A stretch of 41,207 bases of DNA, from the NCBI RefSeq assembly GCF_000373925.1, contig NZ_KB892793.1:1-41207 (forward strand), written 5' to 3'. Origin of the DNA: Actinopolymorpha alba DSM 45243 (GTDB lineage: Bacteria > Actinomycetota > Actinomycetes > Propionibacteriales > Actinopolymorphaceae). The translations under genes were made by a program, and so were the position numbers. The notes under the pieces were generated by a model, which searched no databases, was not told the origin of the DNA, and worked only from the letters and a program-made list of their open reading frames with translations. Shown here in pieces: positions 1-7,962 of this stretch; within the stretch, counting starts at the first letter, position 1; every line of letters starts with the position of its first letter.

Positions 1-641
1 CAGGGTGGGTGTCGGCACAGCGGGTGCGACCACGACCACCACCTTGCGGGCTGCCCGTGTGAGGACTGCAAACCTGCCACCTACCCCCACCCGTTGGACC
101 GGCCCGCACGTCAGGCCCGCAATAACGGAGCAACTGGTGAGGGCGACGCGGCCATGGGAGGCGGCGAACCCGGACGCGGTCCGGGTGGCGACGCTGACCG
201 GGAACCAATCCCAGAGCAGGAGATCCCGGCCGCGTTCCGGTCCTGGAGAGCGGCGATCAAGGCGAAACTCCAGCTGAACGCGCCGATCACGACCCTGTTC
301 GAGCTTGCGGAGCGGCCAGCGGAGCTTGGCGGGTTCGGACCCGTGCTCACCGAAGTAGCGCGGCGACTCATCGCGAACCATCTCGACAACCCCGACGCCA
401 TGTTCGCCATCGGTATCACCCACCCCGTCACCGGACAGCTGCTGAGCCTGCATCCGCTGTCCAAACGCTTCTTACGCGGACTTCCGGCAGAGTTCGTGCA
501 GTCACTCAACCAACGCTGCACCTGGATGCTCTGTAGACGCCCAGCCATCAACTGCGACCTCGACCATACGAAGCCATACTCCGAGGGTGGTGAGACCTCC
601 GTCGAAAACGTGGCACCACTATGCCGACGCCACCACCGCGT
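1..641 (+). repeat. Inverted repeat, left copy (pairs with 40567-41207)
   Basis: Bases 1-641 match the reverse complement of 40567-41207 exactly, as judged by identical translations in several frames and base comparison of both ends. The first difference is at base 642. Beyond it the copies diverge but stay recognisably related through the 3' hairpin near 858. An exact match that starts at both window ends is what an assembly break inside a repeated gene would give. Confidence 0.9.
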
Positions 642-786
642 CAAAACCGAAGGCCACTGGAAAGTCGAACAAACCAGCCCAGGCCACCTTCGATATACCG
701 ACCCCCACAGCCGGCAGTACAAGGTCACCCCACCACGCCTCACCGACCCCGTCGAACCCAGCGATCCCGATCCGCCGCCGTTCTAA
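1..786 (+). CDS. DUF222/HNH endonuclease (REP13E12-like), 5' truncated by window edge
   Basis: The frame is open to base 1, so this is the C-terminal part of a longer protein. The first residues are Cys/His-rich (HSGCDHDHHLAGCPCEDC), and the C-terminal third has the HNH signature of DUF222 proteins: a Cys pair before CDLDHTKPYSEGG, then NVAPLCRRHHRVKT. Such proteins are multicopy in actinomycetes and presumed to be DNA-nicking or homing-type nucleases; no substrate can be read from the sequence. The C-terminal 45 residues differ from the second copy at 40422-41207, but everything upstream is identical. A hairpin that is also shared follows the stop. The true start lies outside the window. Confidence 0.9.
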   Translation, partial: QGGCRHSGCDHDHHLAGCPCEDCKPATYPHPLDRPARQARNNGATGEGDAAMGGGEPGRGPGGDADREPIPEQEIPAAFRSWRAAIKAKLQLNAPITTLFELAERPAELGGFGPVLTEVARRLIANHLDNPDAMFAIGITHPVTGQLLSLHPLSKRFLRGLPAEFVQSLNQRCTWMLCRRPAINCDLDHTKPYSEGGETSVENVAPLCRRHHRVKTEGHWKVEQTSPGHLRYTDPHSRQYKVTPPRLTDPVEPSDPDPPPF

Positions 787-828
787 CCGGCGCGGGAAGA
801 CGCGGGACAAGAAAACACGCCGACAGGC

Positions 829-858
829 TCAAGAGCCCTTGAAAACAAGGGGTCTTGA
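829..858 (+). terminator. Hairpin downstream of HNH gene
   Basis: A 13-bp stem with one mismatch (TCAAGAGCCCTTG / CAAGGGGTCTTGA) closes an AAAA loop, about 40 bases after the HNH stop. The same hairpin follows the second HNH copy (40349-40378). There is no long T-run, so it is either a high-GC terminator or a conserved end of the repeated unit. The remaining 859-1002 shows nothing further. Confidence 0.6.
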
Positions 859-1002
859 GCGCCCGGCGTTCCTGCTCCTCCATGTGGTGAGCCGCGAGCG
901 GCGCTTCAGACGTACCGACACCGCCGTCCTCAGCCGCTTGTACGCCGTCAGGGCCGCGCGCAGCCCGGCCACCCCCGACCCGCGGAGATCGTCCGGGGCA
1001 GC

Positions 1003-2929
1003 TCACTCGTTGGTGATCTTCTCGAACGGAAGGCGGAGCTCAAGCGCTCCATGGACCGGAGCGGAGGACGTGCTCAAGAGCCTGATCTCCTCGTCCGACA
1101 GCGCGCGTCGGTAGATCCGCACCTCGTCGATCGTGCCGCGGAACCGCCCCGTCCCATCAACTCGCTGGCCCAGGTGAATGCCGCTGACCCCGAACTCCTT
1201 GCCTTCGGTCACCGATCCACGTGGCCCGACACCAGAAGCGACCTGCCGGCCGTCCACCCACATGACGAACTGCCGGCCGGCGCGCCGCAACGCCACGTGA
1301 TGCCAGGCGCCGTCGTTGTACGCCGCCGGCGCGGTCAGTGTCACGCTGCCGAACCCCGTGCCAAGCAACGCCCGAATCCGACTACTCCCGGGTTCGGCAC
1401 GCAGCCACACCTGCGGGGTTGTGCCGGATCCCATCCGGTAGGCCCACATCAGCGTGTGCATGCCGGTCGTGGCGTTGTAGCGGATCCACGTCGACCAGGT
1501 GAAGTCGTCGGCGCCGAGGTCCAGCGACCGCGTGAACGGCACCTCGACCCGATCATCGCCGCCGTCCAGGTCGAGCGCCTTCCCAAACCGGCCCTTCACC
1601 AACTCGGCGCCGCCCCGCACCGTACGCCGGATTGTCACGCCCCGCCAGGTCCGGCGTGGTGGGTCCCGAAGCCGACGGTGGTGGGATTCCCGGTGGATCG
1701 CCGTTCGGAGCCGCGAGGAAGGCCTCATTGAACTGCGCGAACCGGATCGACTCGTACGGGCTGAATCCACCGGCCTCGTACATCAATCCGACCACGCCAT
1801 CGACGACCTCCACCATGTCGGAGTAGGCGGACGGTCCCCAGTGGATGACTTTGCCCTGCTCCCAGGTGTCCCACGACGCGGCCTCGTCGTACGACGATCG
1901 CACCGTCATCACCTCGCGCGCGGCCGGATGGGCCGGCGCGGCGAACAGGATCCGGTTGTGATCGTCACCGCCGTCCACGCTTCGCAGGCGGAGTAGCGAA
2001 CCCTGCACAGTTGGCATCACGATCGACGGATCGGTCACGAACGGCGCGTCCCACGTCTCTCCCCCGTCACCGCTGACCGCGGACGCGCGGTTGCCCGGCT
2101 CCGGGTCCACCCCGCCCTCGCGGGCAGAGTCGTAGATCCGGCCGTCAACGAGTTCGACGATGGCGTTCTCACCCGGGATCATCGTCTGGCTGGACCGTCG
2201 ATCGATCGCCCCGCGCTGCCAGGTCAGTCCACCGTCGTCGCTGTGGACCAGCACGACGCCACCCTGACTGCCGTCGCCCTCATTGAAGTACGACGGTACG
2301 ACGAGCCGCCCGGCGTGCGGCCCCCGCTCGAGTTGGATCCCGTGGACGGGCCCCGTGCCGTACCACCACTCCCACTCCGGCCGGCTGATGTCCTCGGTCA
2401 CGTCGCGGGGCTTGGTCCACGTGGCGCCGTTGTCCTCGCTGTACTGCAGGAACGGCCGGCGGATGTGCTGGTTGCCACCCGGGTTGTACGTCGACAGCAA
2501 CGCAACCCGACCAGACTCCCGGTCGACCACCGGTGCGGGATTGCCGCGGGTGTCGCCGTTGCCTTCGATGAGCACCTGCGGCGGGCCCCACGTCCGCCCA
2601 CCGTCGCTCGACCGCTTCAGGACCAAGTCGATGTCTCCGGTATCCGAGCAGCTACTCACCCGGCCCTCGGCAAACGCGAGCAGGGTGCCGTCCTTCGCCC
2701 TGACGATGGCCGGGATCCGGAAGCAGTTGTAGCCCTGGGTACCAGCCTGGAAGAGCACCTGCTCGTCGAACATCGGCTCGCCAGACGCCGGCGTGGTCGG
2801 GTCGTTCGAGGTGTCGGGCGCCGCGCTGGCCGGTCCGCTGGGTGCGCTCCCCGCCTGGGCGGGCAGCGTTCCCGCGCCGAGCAGCAGTACGCAGGCCACG
2901 GCTACGGCCAGCTTCCTCGTGACGGCCAC
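1003..2929 (-). pseudogene. Secreted sialidase (GH33) with C-terminal LamG domain, frameshifted
   Basis: The N-terminal frame gives a signal peptide (residues 1-26, ending LPAQA), the FRIP arginine motif (about residue 70) and four Asp boxes (SSDGGRTW, SEDNGATW, SDDGGLTW, SGDGGETW at about 107, 164, 230 and 286). This identifies an exo-alpha-sialidase that removes terminal sialic acid outside the cell. A LamG/concanavalin-like domain (GKALDLDG through FRGTIDEVRIYRRALS) follows in another frame down to 1003. The frames join near 1615-1630, where one extra base in a G-rich stretch would restore DLAGRDNPAY to RGGAELVKG. The GTG start at 2929 is chosen because AAAGGAG lies 7 bases upstream and the signal peptide begins there. 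It may be a real lesion or a sequencing error. Confidence 0.85.
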
Positions 2930-2977
2930 GGACGGGCTCCTTTCCGATGAGCGACAGCACGGATGACATCGGACGTG

Positions 2978-3010
2978 GGACATGGGATGTCCGGAGAGAT
3001 GTCCAGGACA
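2978..3010. promoter_or_regulatory. Candidate operator upstream of sialidase
   Basis: Two perfect palindromes share one half-site: GGACAT-GGG-ATGTCC (2978-2992) and TGTCC-A-GGACA (3000-3010). They lie 49-81 bases upstream of the sialidase GTG. The spacing fits a repressor or activator site for the minus-strand gene. No regulator gene is adjacent, so the binding protein is unknown. Confidence 0.35.
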
Positions 3011-3142
3011 GTACGTCGTGGCGGTTACGCCGACAACACGAGGAACGACGTCCTGTCCGGCCTCGGCCGGGCCTACGGAAAGGCGAAAGGAATGCCCCGA
3101 AGGGGGTTCAGGTCAGGCTGGGGTCGATCACCAGCGTGGCGA

Positions 3143-3535
3143 TCAACGAGTCGATGCGGGACAGTCCAGGTGCTCTCCCGGCCGCGACCAGTGAAGCGCG
3201 CTGATCTCGTCGCTCGGCTCGAAGGTGACCGCCCGGTCTCCCGCCGTGCCGATCGAACCGCCCGGCGGATCCAGATCACCAGGGCTCTCAGACCCGACGG
3301 ACTCAGACGCGGCGTAGACCGCGCCTACAGGCAGCGCCTCCCCGCTCAGGCCGACATGCTTCGGCCGGATGGCGGTGTTCGGTAGAGGTCGGGACAGGAC
3401 GACCAGCGCGAGCGGCAACGGTATGTGCCGTGCCTGCTCAACGAGCGTCCCCTTTGGTCCACGTGTGAACAAGAGGAGTCTGCTGCCGTCCGGCTCGACG
3501 GCGAGTGGCTGGAGTGCGCGATCTCCAGCGGTCAA
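3143..3535 (-). CDS. Hypothetical protein coupled to rbpA
   Basis: This is a 130-residue frame starting with TTG that overlaps the rbpA stop by 4 bases (TTGA), so it would be translationally coupled. Codon third positions are mostly G or C, as in neighbouring genes. I do not recognise the product. It is hydrophilic apart from one short segment (LPLALVVLS), with no signal peptide and no Cys/His motif. In other actinomycetes rbpA is often followed by pentose-phosphate genes such as pgl, and this does not resemble them. It could be a remnant or a lineage-specific protein. The rare start codon makes it uncertain. Confidence 0.4.
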   Translation of the reverse strand: MTAGDRALQPLAVEPDGSRLLLFTRGPKGTLVEQARHIPLPLALVVLSRPLPNTAIRPKHVGLSGEALPVGAVYAASESVGSESPGDLDPPGGSIGTAGDRAVTFEPSDEISALHWSRPGEHLDCPASTR

Positions 3536-3888
3536 AGAATGATCTCGCCGCGGCTAACCCGGGCGCGAAGCTGCTGAAGGGCCTCTTCGAGGATCTGCTG
3601 GGCTTCGGCGTCCGTACGGCGTTCCTTGACGTAGGCCAAGTGGGTCTTGTACGGCTCGTTCCTCGGGACCGGCGGCGGGTTGCCCGAGTCGACGCTGGCC
3701 GGAAGACCACAACGAGGGCAGTCCCAGGAGTCGGGCACCTGCGCGTCGAGCGCGAAGCTCGGGCGGGTCTCGTGCCCGTTAGCGCAGAAGTAGGTGACCC
3801 TCTGGCGGGGCGCGGTGTCACCTCGCTCGGCTTCTCCCATCGGACCGGCACCGACCCGGCTGCCTCGAATGGCGCTGCCACTTGCCAC
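3532..3888 (-). CDS. rbpA: RNA polymerase-binding protein RbpA
   Basis: The 118-residue protein starts MASGSAIRGSRVGAGPMGE, the typical flexible RbpA N-terminus. The core has the Cys-containing segment CANGHE...CPRCG, followed by PYKTHLAYVKERR and a C-terminal helix (QILEEALQQLRAR) that contacts the primary sigma factor. RbpA binds RNA polymerase holoenzyme and stabilises the open complex of housekeeping sigma factors; it is restricted to actinobacteria. It lies downstream of secG on the same strand with a 149-base gap. That gap contains a 14-base palindrome (CGGCAGGACTGCCG, 4003-4016) but no clear promoter. Length and sequence are normal for the family. Confidence 0.95.
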   Translation of the reverse strand: MASGSAIRGSRVGAGPMGEAERGDTAPRQRVTYFCANGHETRPSFALDAQVPDSWDCPRCGLPASVDSGNPPPVPRNEPYKTHLAYVKERRTDAEAQQILEEALQQLRARVSRGEIIL

Positions 3889-4037
3889 GGAAAGATCTCC
3901 CTCGTGATGTACGGCGGACGGGCGACGAATCAGGGGAAGTCAGGACATGGAAAAGAGTAAGTCAACACATCGACATAAACGAGTGCGACCCTGGGTCCGT
4001 CACGGCAGGACTGCCGCGCGTCCCTCGATGAGTGGAC

Positions 4038-4271
4038 CTAACTGAACTTGAGCAGCAACCCGAGCGCCACGATGCAGGCGAACCAGATGATGCCCGTACC
4101 AACCGTGATGCGGTCGAGGTTGCGCTCGGCGATGGACGAACCCCCGAGGCTCGAGGTCACACCACCACCAAAGAGGTCGGAGAGGCCGCCTCCCCTGCCC
4201 TTGTGGAGCAGGACCAGCAGCACGAGCACGAGGCTCGTGAGGATCAGCAGAATCGACAGTGCGGTGACCAC
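4038..4271 (-). CDS. secG: Preprotein translocase subunit SecG
   Basis: The 77-residue protein has two transmembrane segments (residues 3-23 and 56-75) around the conserved loop HKGRGGGLSDLFGGG, the SecG signature. SecG sits with SecYE in the cytoplasmic membrane and assists SecA-driven protein export. Translation starts at GTG 4271. In most actinomycetes secG directly follows tpiA. Here tpiA is 11.7 kb away (15935-16747) on the same strand, with unrelated genes between, while rbpA still follows secG. Confidence 0.95.
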   Translation of the reverse strand: MVTALSILLILTSLVLVLLVLLHKGRGGGLSDLFGGGVTSSLGGSSIAERNLDRITVGTGIIWFACIVALGLLLKFS

Positions 4272-4380
4272 GTTCCGATGAACCCCTTAGATCTCACAAC
4301 AGCAACGACCGGCTACAAGGAACCAAGACTACGACACACCGCGGCGGCTGGCGTCCCCCGGCATGGCTACTCTTGCCGCT

Positions 4381-4671
4381 ATGGCGATCTTTGCGGTGGT
4401 ACTCGCGTTCAAGAACAACGATCGGCGCCTCGATGTGCGGCCCGCCCATCGGGAATACCTCACATCTCTGCACGCGGCCGGCAAGTTGGTCTCCTCCGGA
4501 CCATGGACCGACGACACCGGCGCCCTGCTCCTCTACAACGTCGCGGACGAGGCCGAGGTGCGGGAGATCCTCGCCAACGACCCCTACACCTCTGAGGACG
4601 TCTACGACATCGTGGACCTGCGCGAGTGGCGGCCGCTCTTCCCGTTCCAAGGAGGACCGAGCGCCAGCTGA
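4381..4671 (+). CDS. YciI-like protein
   Basis: This is a ferredoxin-fold YCII-related protein of 96 residues from ATG 4381 (MAIFAVVLAF). An upstream in-frame ATG at 4363 would add six residues, and neither start has a clear ribosome site. The pattern of the family is present: HREYLTSLHAAGKLVSSGPW, then ALLLYNVADEAEVREILANDPY and a C-terminal VDLREWRPLF. The conserved His (PAHREYL) and Asp (NDPY) are proposed catalytic residues of YciI proteins, but the reaction is unknown in most members. It stands alone on the plus strand, divergent from secG. Confidence 0.8.
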   Translation: MAIFAVVLAFKNNDRRLDVRPAHREYLTSLHAAGKLVSSGPWTDDTGALLLYNVADEAEVREILANDPYTSEDVYDIVDLREWRPLFPFQGGPSAS

Positions 4672-4677
4672 CGCCAC

Positions 4678-4929
4678 TCAGCTGACGATGACCCGCTGGC
4701 CGCCGAAGTCCGCGACGATCTCGAGTGTGCCGCCGAGCGCTTCGACGTAGGCACGCAGAGTCGCCACCTCAGACCGGTCGAGGTCGCCGCGCTCGATCCG
4801 GGACACCCTGGACTGGGTGACTCGCATCGCCGCGGCGACCTCCTCCTGCGTCAACCCTTGCTTGCGGCGCATCTCGGCCAGCTCGTACGCGTGAACCTCG
4901 GCGAGCATCTGCGCCTCGCGCCGCGCCAC
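4678..4929 (-). CDS. XRE-family HTH antitoxin (HigA-like), likely 5' frameshifted
   Basis: Residues about 18-72 form a helix-turn-helix: LTQEEVAAAMRVTQSRVSRIERGD. The C-terminal tail (LGGTLEIVADFGGQRVIVS) is typical of HigA-type antitoxins encoded after a RelE/HigB toxin. The GTG at 4929 is the first usable start in frame, but its Shine-Dalgarno spacing is poor. The same frame continues upstream with plausible family sequence (GRTWRRWEDVE). An ATG at 4989-4991, 10 bases after AGGAGG, would join that sequence if one G were added just after it. The original gene was therefore probably about 20 residues longer and has lost a base. It directly follows the toxin remnant at 5006-5149. Confidence 0.75.
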   Translation of the reverse strand: MARREAQMLAEVHAYELAEMRRKQGLTQEEVAAAMRVTQSRVSRIERGDLDRSEVATLRAYVEALGGTLEIVADFGGQRVIVS

Positions 4930-5005
4930 CGCCTCCTTATCGACGTCAAGAGACGTCTCGACGTCCTCCCACCTACGCCACGTGCGCCCATCAGTCTCGG
5001 TCCTC

Positions 5006-5149
5006 CTACGTCGACGTCGAACCCGGATCGGAGTGCCTCATTCCGGCTAGATGCTTGTCGAACCGCGCATCCGCAAGCCGGACAGCACGTCGATACCAGC
5101 GCCGCCAGCTTCCCGCCTTATCACCGGCGACCAGCAGGATCGAGATTGA
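5006..5149 (-). pseudogene. RelE/HigB-type toxin, C-terminal remnant
   Basis: A 47-codon stretch ends in TAG at 5006 and contains ILLVAGDKAGSWRRWYRRAV and ADARFDKHL. This closely follows the C-terminal pattern of HigB/Gp49-like toxins (ILLVAGDK..G.W..WY......AD.R...HL). A TGA at 5150-5152 interrupts the frame upstream, and no toxin N-terminus can be found before the MFS gene at 5210. It is therefore a truncated relic next to a retained antitoxin-like gene. The assignment rests on motif recall, not a database hit. Confidence 0.6.
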
Positions 5150-5209
5150 TCAAGAACAGATCGAGGCGGCCGGCATTGCGGCGATACCAGCAGTACCGCG
5201 ATACCGGTG

Positions 5210-6556
5210 CTACGGCGACAAGGGCGCCGGGTCCGGGGTGGCCTCCGCGGCGGCCCGGGCTTCGCGGAGTTCCCGCTCCCTCACCGCATGCTCGTCCGTG
5301 CGGGCGTCGTACCCCCAGAACTCCCGTAGCCAGGTCGCGACCAGCCCCACCCCGACGACGCACAACACCCCGCCGCTCACGATGGACGTCCGCACGCTGG
5401 TGGCGTCCGCGACCAGCCCGGATCGCGCCTCACCGCCCAGAGGCCCGATGGAGTACGACAGCATCTCGATCCCGGCCAGGCGACCGCGACGCTCGTCGGG
5501 GATGGTTTGGTTCCAGATGATGCTGCGGAAGAGTCCGCTGATCATGTCGGCGGCGCCCGCCACCGCCAGCGCCACGACCGCGAGCCAGAGTGAGGGCGAG
5601 AGCCCCGCGAGGACCACCGCACCGCCCCAACTCGCGGCAGCCAGGACCACCGCGCGACCGTGGTGGTGCACCCGCGAGATCCAACCGCTGGTCGCGGTCG
5701 CCACCAGCGAACCCACCGTGCCCGCGGAGTACAGCAGGCCCAGCGCCGCCGGCTCATGGAAGACGCCCGCAGCGAACGCCGGGAACAGCACCGTCGGCAT
5801 GGCCAGCAGCATCGCGGTGAGGTCGATGACGTAAGTGCCGAGCAGGTCCTTGCGCGCCACGGCATACCGCAGTCCGTCGGCGATTCCCCTGACCGCGCCC
5901 GCGAACCCCGACTGCACGCTCTCCTGCAGCGGAGGGTACGGCCGCAGCGCCACGAACAGCCCCGTAGCGATCACGAGCCCGGCGACGTCGATGGCGTACG
6001 CCCAGGCCGCTCCCCCGCTGGCGAGGATCAGTCCGCCGAGCGCGGGACCGGCGAGCATGCCGGTCTGCAGCCCGATCGAGGAGAGCGTGATCGCGGCCGG
6101 CAGCTGGTCGTGGCGGACCACCCGAGCGGTCAGGGCCTCCCGGCTCGGCCGCTGCAGCGACTGGGCGACCGTGAGCAGAGCGCCGACCGCATAGATCACC
6201 CACACGGATGGCTTCGGCAAGGCGGCGTTGACGAGCAGGACGACGGTCAGGGCCGACTGCGCCACACCGGTCGCGACGAGGACCTTCCGCCGGTCAACCC
6301 GGTCCGCCAGCGCGCCGCCGTACAACCCGCACGCGATGAGGGGTATGAGCTGCACCAACCCGAGCGCGCCCACCGCGAAGTTCGAGCCGGTGAGGTGGTA
6401 GAGCTGGTAAGGGAGGGCGACGTACGACACCATCCCGCCGAGATAGAAAACCGTGCCGGCGATCCAGAGCAACCGGAAGTCGCGGGACGTTCGCAGCGGG
6501 GTGAGATCAGGCCGAAGCGCGGCAAGGCGACGGGTCAGGCGTGAAGAAACAGTCAC
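5210..6556 (-). CDS. MFS exporter (EntS/MFS_3-like)
   Basis: The 448-residue protein has about 12 predicted transmembrane helices and the MFS motif A region GGALADRVDRRKVLV after helix 2. Sequence such as SRDFRLLWIAGTVFYLGGMV and QSLQRPSREALTARVV resembles the MFS_3 (enterobactin exporter-like) group. The likely role is proton-driven export of a small molecule; the substrate cannot be told. Start is GTG 6556. The tail after the last helix is charged and Ala-rich. A decayed partial copy of its 5' end lies near pgm at 10135-10237. There is no obvious partner gene. Confidence 0.85.
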   Translation of the reverse strand: MTVSSRLTRRLAALRPDLTPLRTSRDFRLLWIAGTVFYLGGMVSYVALPYQLYHLTGSNFAVGALGLVQLIPLIACGLYGGALADRVDRRKVLVATGVAQSALTVVLLVNAALPKPSVWVIYAVGALLTVAQSLQRPSREALTARVVRHDQLPAAITLSSIGLQTGMLAGPALGGLILASGGAAWAYAIDVAGLVIATGLFVALRPYPPLQESVQSGFAGAVRGIADGLRYAVARKDLLGTYVIDLTAMLLAMPTVLFPAFAAGVFHEPAALGLLYSAGTVGSLVATATSGWISRVHHHGRAVVLAAASWGGAVVLAGLSPSLWLAVVALAVAGAADMISGLFRSIIWNQTIPDERRGRLAGIEMLSYSIGPLGGEARSGLVADATSVRTSIVSGGVLCVVGVGLVATWLREFWGYDARTDEHAVRERELREARAAAEATPDPAPLSP

Positions 6557-6678
6557 GAGCCGGCATTCTCCGTCGCGGCGGCTCCGCCGGACAACCCAGT
6601 TTCAGCCGGCGGACCTGGCAGGCTTCACGTACAGCCCGCCAAACGGTGGACCAGGCGCAACGGACGCTGACTGGGCAG

Positions 6679-7284
6679 TCATTCAAGGTTCGCGAGGACC
6701 GATCGTGTCAGGTCCAGCGTGCGCCGAAGCTGGTAGCTCCTACTTCCAGTCCCACCGTCATACCTGATGGAGACCAGATCATCGCCGTGAATGACATGGA
6801 CGGAACTGTAGTTCATGAGCCGGACGACTGCGGACTTACTGCGTTCGGCGAAGATCCAGCCACACAGCTGATCGCCGAACTCGGTTGTCTCGGATGGCTT
6901 TATCAGGTCTTCCGCTTTCATATCCTCCCGCGACTTCAGTTCTTGGCACGCTTCGGCAAAATCGTCGTCGCGACCCTCGCCTCGTGAGAGGCTGATGTCA
7001 AGTTTGAAGTCACCCGAGGGTGAGTCGGCATCACAATCTGCGAGGTCGGGCCCGATCTTGTCGGGTTGCAGCTTGGGGTCCGGGACATACTTGGCGAGCG
7101 TCTCCTCGCCGATAACAGCGCAGAGGTCGTCTGGTACCTCCTCCGGTTGACCTTTCGGCCACACGAGTACGATTCCAGCGACTATGACGACGACCCCGGC
7201 AGCGATAGCGATCCACTTGCGTGGATCTCGTAGGAGGGAAGCCCCGGTCTGGGACGGCGAGCCGGCCTCTGCTGGCGTTGTCAT
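6679..7284 (-). CDS. Membrane-anchored hypothetical protein, paralogue B
   Basis: The 201-residue protein has a short N-terminal tail (MTTPAEAGSPSQTGASLLRD), one transmembrane helix (about residues 24-44) ending VLVWPKG, and an outer domain with four Cys (DLCAVIGEETLAKYVPDP, LADCDAD, EACQEL, QLCGWIF). ATG 7284 is preferred over 7302 because it aligns with the start of the upstream paralogue and has GGGAGA 8 bases before it. The neighbour 7299-7877 shares the same layout (FIGRETLAKYVP, TTEFGDQLC / TAEFGDRMC), so the two arose by tandem duplication. The layout recalls actinobacterial DUF3558-type cell-envelope proteins, but that is a guess. Confidence 0.75.
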   Translation of the reverse strand: MTTPAEAGSPSQTGASLLRDPRKWIAIAAGVVVIVAGIVLVWPKGQPEEVPDDLCAVIGEETLAKYVPDPKLQPDKIGPDLADCDADSPSGDFKLDISLSRGEGRDDDFAEACQELKSREDMKAEDLIKPSETTEFGDQLCGWIFAERSKSAVVRLMNYSSVHVIHGDDLVSIRYDGGTGSRSYQLRRTLDLTRSVLANLE

Positions 7285-7298
7285 AGGTGATTCTCCCG

Positions 7299-7877
7299 TC
7301 ATCGAAGCTTAGCGAAGACCAGCCGCGTCAACTCCAACGCGCGCGGCAACGCGTTCTTCCCGCGCTCCGCCCGAACAACGTACCGGACGGAAATCAGGTC
7401 ACCACCCTGAACGACATAGAACATAGCGTCGTGATGGTACTGATTGATGTCGACGATGCCGCACATCCGATCACCGAACTCGGCCGTTTCGGGGGGCGTT
7501 ATCACATGGGCATCCTCGAAGTTCAGCCTCTCCCGCCGGCACATGTCGGCGAGGTCATCGACAGGGTTCTCCTCTCGCGAAAGAGACATGCTGAGGATGA
7601 CGTCACGGGACGACGATCGAGCAGAGCAGATGGTGTACGAAGGCGCGGTTCTTTCATGGCTCAGCTCGGGATTCGGCACGTATTTGGCGAGCGTCTCCCT
7701 GCCGATGAACGAGCAGAAGTCCTCCGGCGCGGCCGGCGGGCCGCTCTTCGGCCACACAAGGGCGACTCCGGCCACTACGACAACCAATCCGACCACGAAG
7801 GCGATCCAGTTGCGCCGATCTCGCAGGATGGACGTCCCGGCCTGGGACGTCGATCCGGCATCTGATGGAGTTGCCAC
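7299..7877 (-). CDS. Membrane-anchored hypothetical protein, paralogue A
   Basis: The 192-residue protein starts at GTG 7877 after AAGGAGG. It has a short cytoplasmic tail (MATPSDAGSTSQAGTSILRD), one transmembrane helix (about residues 24-44, ending LVWPKSG) and an exported domain containing DFCSFIGRETLAKYVPNPEL, TICSARSS, DMCRRE and FGDRMCGI. The four Cys match those of the next gene downstream, which suggests two conserved disulphides outside the membrane. The genes are arranged stop to start with no spacer, so they form one operon, probably with the large surface protein at 7963-10071 upstream on the same strand. Function is unknown. Confidence 0.75.
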   Translation of the reverse strand: MATPSDAGSTSQAGTSILRDRRNWIAFVVGLVVVVAGVALVWPKSGPPAAPEDFCSFIGRETLAKYVPNPELSHERTAPSYTICSARSSSRDVILSMSLSREENPVDDLADMCRRERLNFEDAHVITPPETAEFGDRMCGIVDINQYHHDAMFYVVQGGDLISVRYVVRAERGKNALPRALELTRLVFAKLR

Positions 7878-7962
7878 TCATGAGCTCCCTCCTTGGCCTG
7901 CGCGACCGTATCGGCCGTTCAACGGAACTACAGGAATCGCCTGTCAAGCAGTCCGTGAGCCG

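Noticed and set aside
5121-5363. 80-residue minus-strand frame as an intact toxin gene
   Set aside because: It overlaps the MFS 3' end and its sequence is not toxin-like; the toxin remnant is in a different frame (5006-5149).
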